From positions 3,920,001 through 3,984,000 of the forward strand of contig NZ_CP036186.1 in NCBI RefSeq assembly GCF_015291885.1: DNA of 64,000 nt. Direction: 5' to 3'. Source of the stretch: Stutzerimonas stutzeri. Lineage in GTDB: Bacteria > Pseudomonadota > Gammaproteobacteria > Pseudomonadales > Pseudomonadaceae. Below the pieces are notes generated by a model that searched no databases, was not told the DNA's origin, and worked only from the letters and a program-made list of their open reading frames with translations. A program made the position numbers and the translations under genes. Shown here piece by piece: positions 61,710 through 64,000 of this stretch (its first letter is position 1; each line of letters begins with the position of its first letter).

Positions 61710-64000
61710 ATGGCAGTCAAATACCCCGCGTTTCGTAAAAAATTCCCTCTACTGGTTACTGGCGGTCTGCTTGCATTGCAACCGGTAGCTGTACCTTTTG
61801 TCTTCGCAGCCGAACAATTCGCCTGCCAGCCCGATGCCTCGGGCGGCTGGAATTGCGCGTCCAATGCGGCCAGCCCGACTCTACCGCCGCGCCCAGTGCA
61901 CAGCGGCGGTGCCGTAAGCACGGCGAGCACCGAGAAATCGACGACCGCCAAGGCCCAGCAGCAGGCGACAGCCAGCACCAAGCTGGTCACCGAGAGCAAG
62001 GGCCGCGCCCTAGCTTCGCGTAGCGCTGATTACAGTCACCTCGACTGGGTTCCGCGCGAGCAGCTAACCCCGGCTCAGCTAGCCGAAACCGGTCCCTATT
62101 GCGCCGGTACTTATGTCGAGCCCGACCGGCCCGGCAAGTTCGACACGACGCCGATGAGCGAAGCGCCGACTTATGTGTCGGCCAAGGCAACCCGCTACGA
62201 GCAGGAACAGGAGATTGCCACCCTGGCTGGTGAGGTTGTTCTGCGCCAGGGCAGCATCCAGGTCGAAGCAGACGAAGCCAACCTGCACCAGCTGGAGAAT
62301 CGCGGCGAGCTGACCGGCAATGTCCGTTTCCGCGACCGCGATGCGCTGCTGGTCGGTGACCGCGCAGAGATCTTTCTCGACAGTGGTGAAGCCAAGGTCG
62401 AGAACGCCGAGTACGTTGTCCACTCCGGCAAGATTCGTGGCAGCGCGCAATACGCCAAGCGCGAAGAGACTGCGATCATCCGCCTCAAGGATGGGACGTA
62501 CACGAGCTGTGAGCCGGGCGAGAACACTTGGCACCTTCGCGGTAACAACGTCACGCTGAACCCGGCCACCGGCTTCGGCTCGGCGACCAACGTCACACTG
62601 CGGGTCAAGGATATTCCGGTGTTCTACACCCCCTATATCCACTTCCCCATTGATGACCGCCGCCAGTCGGGCTTCCTGGCGCCGAGCATTGGTACCTCCA
62701 GCGACAACGGCTTCTCCGTGCAGACGCCATACTATTTCAACCTGGCGCCGAACTTCGACGCCACGCTGTACCCGCACCTGATGACCGACCGCGGCCTGCT
62801 GATGGAGGGCGAGTTCCGCTACCTGACGCGCAGCAGCGAAGGTCAGTTCGGCGCTGCGTATCTGGACGACAGCAACGATGATCGCAAACTGCAGTCCGAG
62901 TACGAAGACCAGCGCTGGATGTATAGCTGGCAGAACCGTACCGGCCTGGATTCGCGTTGGCTCGCCGAGGTCGACTACACCGATATCAGCGACCCGTACT
63001 ATTTCCAGGATCTGGATACCAATCTGAGCATCGACCGCCCGGATCATCTTGATCAGCGCGGCACGCTTACTTACCGCGGCGACACCTATACCGCACGCCT
63101 GAACGTGCACGCCTATGAGCGCGCCACCGTCGCCGACATCACGCCTTATGAGCGCCTGCCACAGCTGACCCTGGACGGACGTCTGCCGTTCCAGCCGGGC
63201 GGCCTGAACTTCGCCTACAAGACTGAATTCGTAAGCTTCCAACGCAGCTTGCGTAACGGCAATTTCATTAACGAGGATGGCAACCCGGAGCAGTGGTACG
63301 ACGATCGCCTACAGGGCCTGACCCGTACCGAGGGCGAGCGCCTGCATCTGGAGCCCGGTGTCAGCCTGCCGCTTAACTGGTCGTGGGGCTTCCTCAATCC
63401 CTCGCTGAAGTACGCCTACACCCAGTACGATCTCGACCTGGATGGACGCGGCCAGAGCACCTTGGCCGACTATGAGTCGTTTGATAGCAGCCAGAACCGC
63501 AGCGTCCCGATCCTTAGTGTCGACAGCGGCTTGTACTTCGATCGCGACACGCAGTGGTTCGGCAAGGACTATCGGCAGACCCTTGAGCCGCGCATGTTCT
63601 ATCTCTACGTACCGGAAGAAGATCAGGACGACATTCCGATTTTCGATACGGGCGAAAGCAGCTTCAGCTATTCCTCGCTGTGGCGCGACAACCGTTTCTC
63701 CGGCAAGGATCGCATTGGCGACGCCAATCAGGTCTCGCTCGGCGTAACCAGCCGCTGGGTTGAGCCCAACGGCTTCGAGCGCCAGCGCTTCAGCATCGGC
63801 CAAGCGTTCTACTTCGAGGACCGCAAGGTGCAGTTGCGTGGTATCGATTACCGCACACGCTCCAATGCGACCTCGGACGTATCGCCGTATGCGCTGGAGT
63901 ACATGTACCGCTACAACCGCGACTGGCGCTTCACCTCGACCTTTAACTGGGATCCGGACAGCCACAGCACACGCTCCGGCAGTGCCATGTGGCATTACCA
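61710..64000 (+). CDS. lptD: LPS-assembly protein LptD (5' part, runs off the window)
   Basis: Outer-membrane translocon that inserts lipopolysaccharide. 763 codons are visible and no stop is reached. Signal region [18 protein letters not shown]; Pseudomonas-type N-terminal extension with Cys pair ([12 protein letters not shown]); LptA-like jellyroll ([20 protein letters not shown]) and start of the beta-barrel ([20 protein letters not shown]). An in-frame ATG at 61677 exists but MAVK is the Pseudomonas start. Confidence 0.95.
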   Translation, partial: MAVKYPAFRKKFPLLVTGGLLALQPVAVPFVFAAEQFACQPDASGGWNCASNAASPTLPPRPVHSGGAVSTASTEKSTTAKAQQQATASTKLVTESKGRALASRSADYSHLDWVPREQLTPAQLAETGPYCAGTYVEPDRPGKFDTTPMSEAPTYVSAKATRYEQEQEIATLAGEVVLRQGSIQVEADEANLHQLENRGELTGNVRFRDRDALLVGDRAEIFLDSGEAKVENAEYVVHSGKIRGSAQYAKREETAIIRLKDGTYTSCEPGENTWHLRGNNVTLNPATGFGSATNVTLRVKDIPVFYTPYIHFPIDDRRQSGFLAPSIGTSSDNGFSVQTPYYFNLAPNFDATLYPHLMTDRGLLMEGEFRYLTRSSEGQFGAAYLDDSNDDRKLQSEYEDQRWMYSWQNRTGLDSRWLAEVDYTDISDPYYFQDLDTNLSIDRPDHLDQRGTLTYRGDTYTARLNVHAYERATVADITPYERLPQLTLDGRLPFQPGGLNFAYKTEFVSFQRSLRNGNFINEDGNPEQWYDDRLQGLTRTEGERLHLEPGVSLPLNWSWGFLNPSLKYAYTQYDLDLDGRGQSTLADYESFDSSQNRSVPILSVDSGLYFDRDTQWFGKDYRQTLEPRMFYLYVPEEDQDDIPIFDTGESSFSYSSLWRDNRFSGKDRIGDANQVSLGVTSRWVEPNGFERQRFSIGQAFYFEDRKVQLRGIDYRTRSNATSDVSPYALEYMYRYNRDWRFTSTFNWDPDSHSTRSGSAMWHY

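Noticed and set aside
62079..63242. Open frame of 387 codons on the minus strand
   Set aside because: Antisense to lptD, which has clear domain motifs.

Overview
The window is a Pseudomonadaceae chromosome. Gene order on both flanks follows Pseudomonas aeruginosa from tyrZ (PA0668) down to lptD (PA0595), and GC content, protein style and the short gph/rpe/trp spacing fit the Pseudomonas stutzeri (Stutzerimonas) branch. The species call is inference from synteny and protein style, not from a database search.

Left core block (1-14,820): two rrn-type promoters read out of the left edge, so an rRNA operon probably starts just outside. Then come tyrS (tyrZ type), an M23 murein endopeptidase, anmK, erpA, argC, hemJ, a DUF805 membrane protein, an AAA ATPase, a HIT protein, coq7, speD, an OsmC protein, vfr and trpGDC. 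Right core block (45,145-64,000): trpE with its leader peptide, gph, rpe, gabT, gabD, a GABA/aminovalerate-type ABC transporter (agt-like), its sensor/regulator, a DUF3530 protein, a J-domain protein, murU, amgK and the 5' part of lptD.

Between them, 14,801-45,142 is a ~30.3 kb integrated island with a P4-type integrase next to trpE. It has broken an ancestral trpE-trpG junction. Directly after the trpE stop there is still a Shine-Dalgarno, an ATG and six codons resembling the start of trpG, and a 17/20 matching copy of the same 20 bases forms the start of the living trpG at the other end. The living trpG now takes its ribosome binding site, and a second trp attenuator-type leader peptide almost identical to that of trpE, from the island side. 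P. aeruginosa carries its R/F pyocins in the same trpE-trpG interval.

Island cargo, left to right: a split zinc-ribbon/glycine-zipper protein; a plasmid-like module (DUF932, YqaJ exonuclease, Cys-cluster protein, truncated RadC) with a VapBC toxin-antitoxin pair inside it; a chemoreceptor and a PAS-GGDEF-EAL protein, both broken by insertion sequences; a type I restriction operon hsdM-rhuM-hsdS-hsdR preceded by a WYL-domain regulator; a NUDIX fusion protein separated by an IS30 from a protein of unknown function; two tiny genes; an inovirus-Gp2/YagK-like gene broken by a second IS630 copy; alpA; an AT-rich gene with a possible ribbon-helix-helix tail; and the integrase. Exact IS ends with target duplications were read for IS5 (4 bp), IS66 nested in that IS5 (8 bp) and both IS630 copies (TA). 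The interrupted genes can be rejoined in frame.

The agt-like cluster on the right shows decay or sequence error. The ABC ATPase has a one-base frameshift in its Walker A codons. The sensor kinase has a one-base frameshift near its N-terminus, and its body is fused in frame to the DNA-binding tail of a LuxR-type response regulator, having lost the ATPase and receiver domains.
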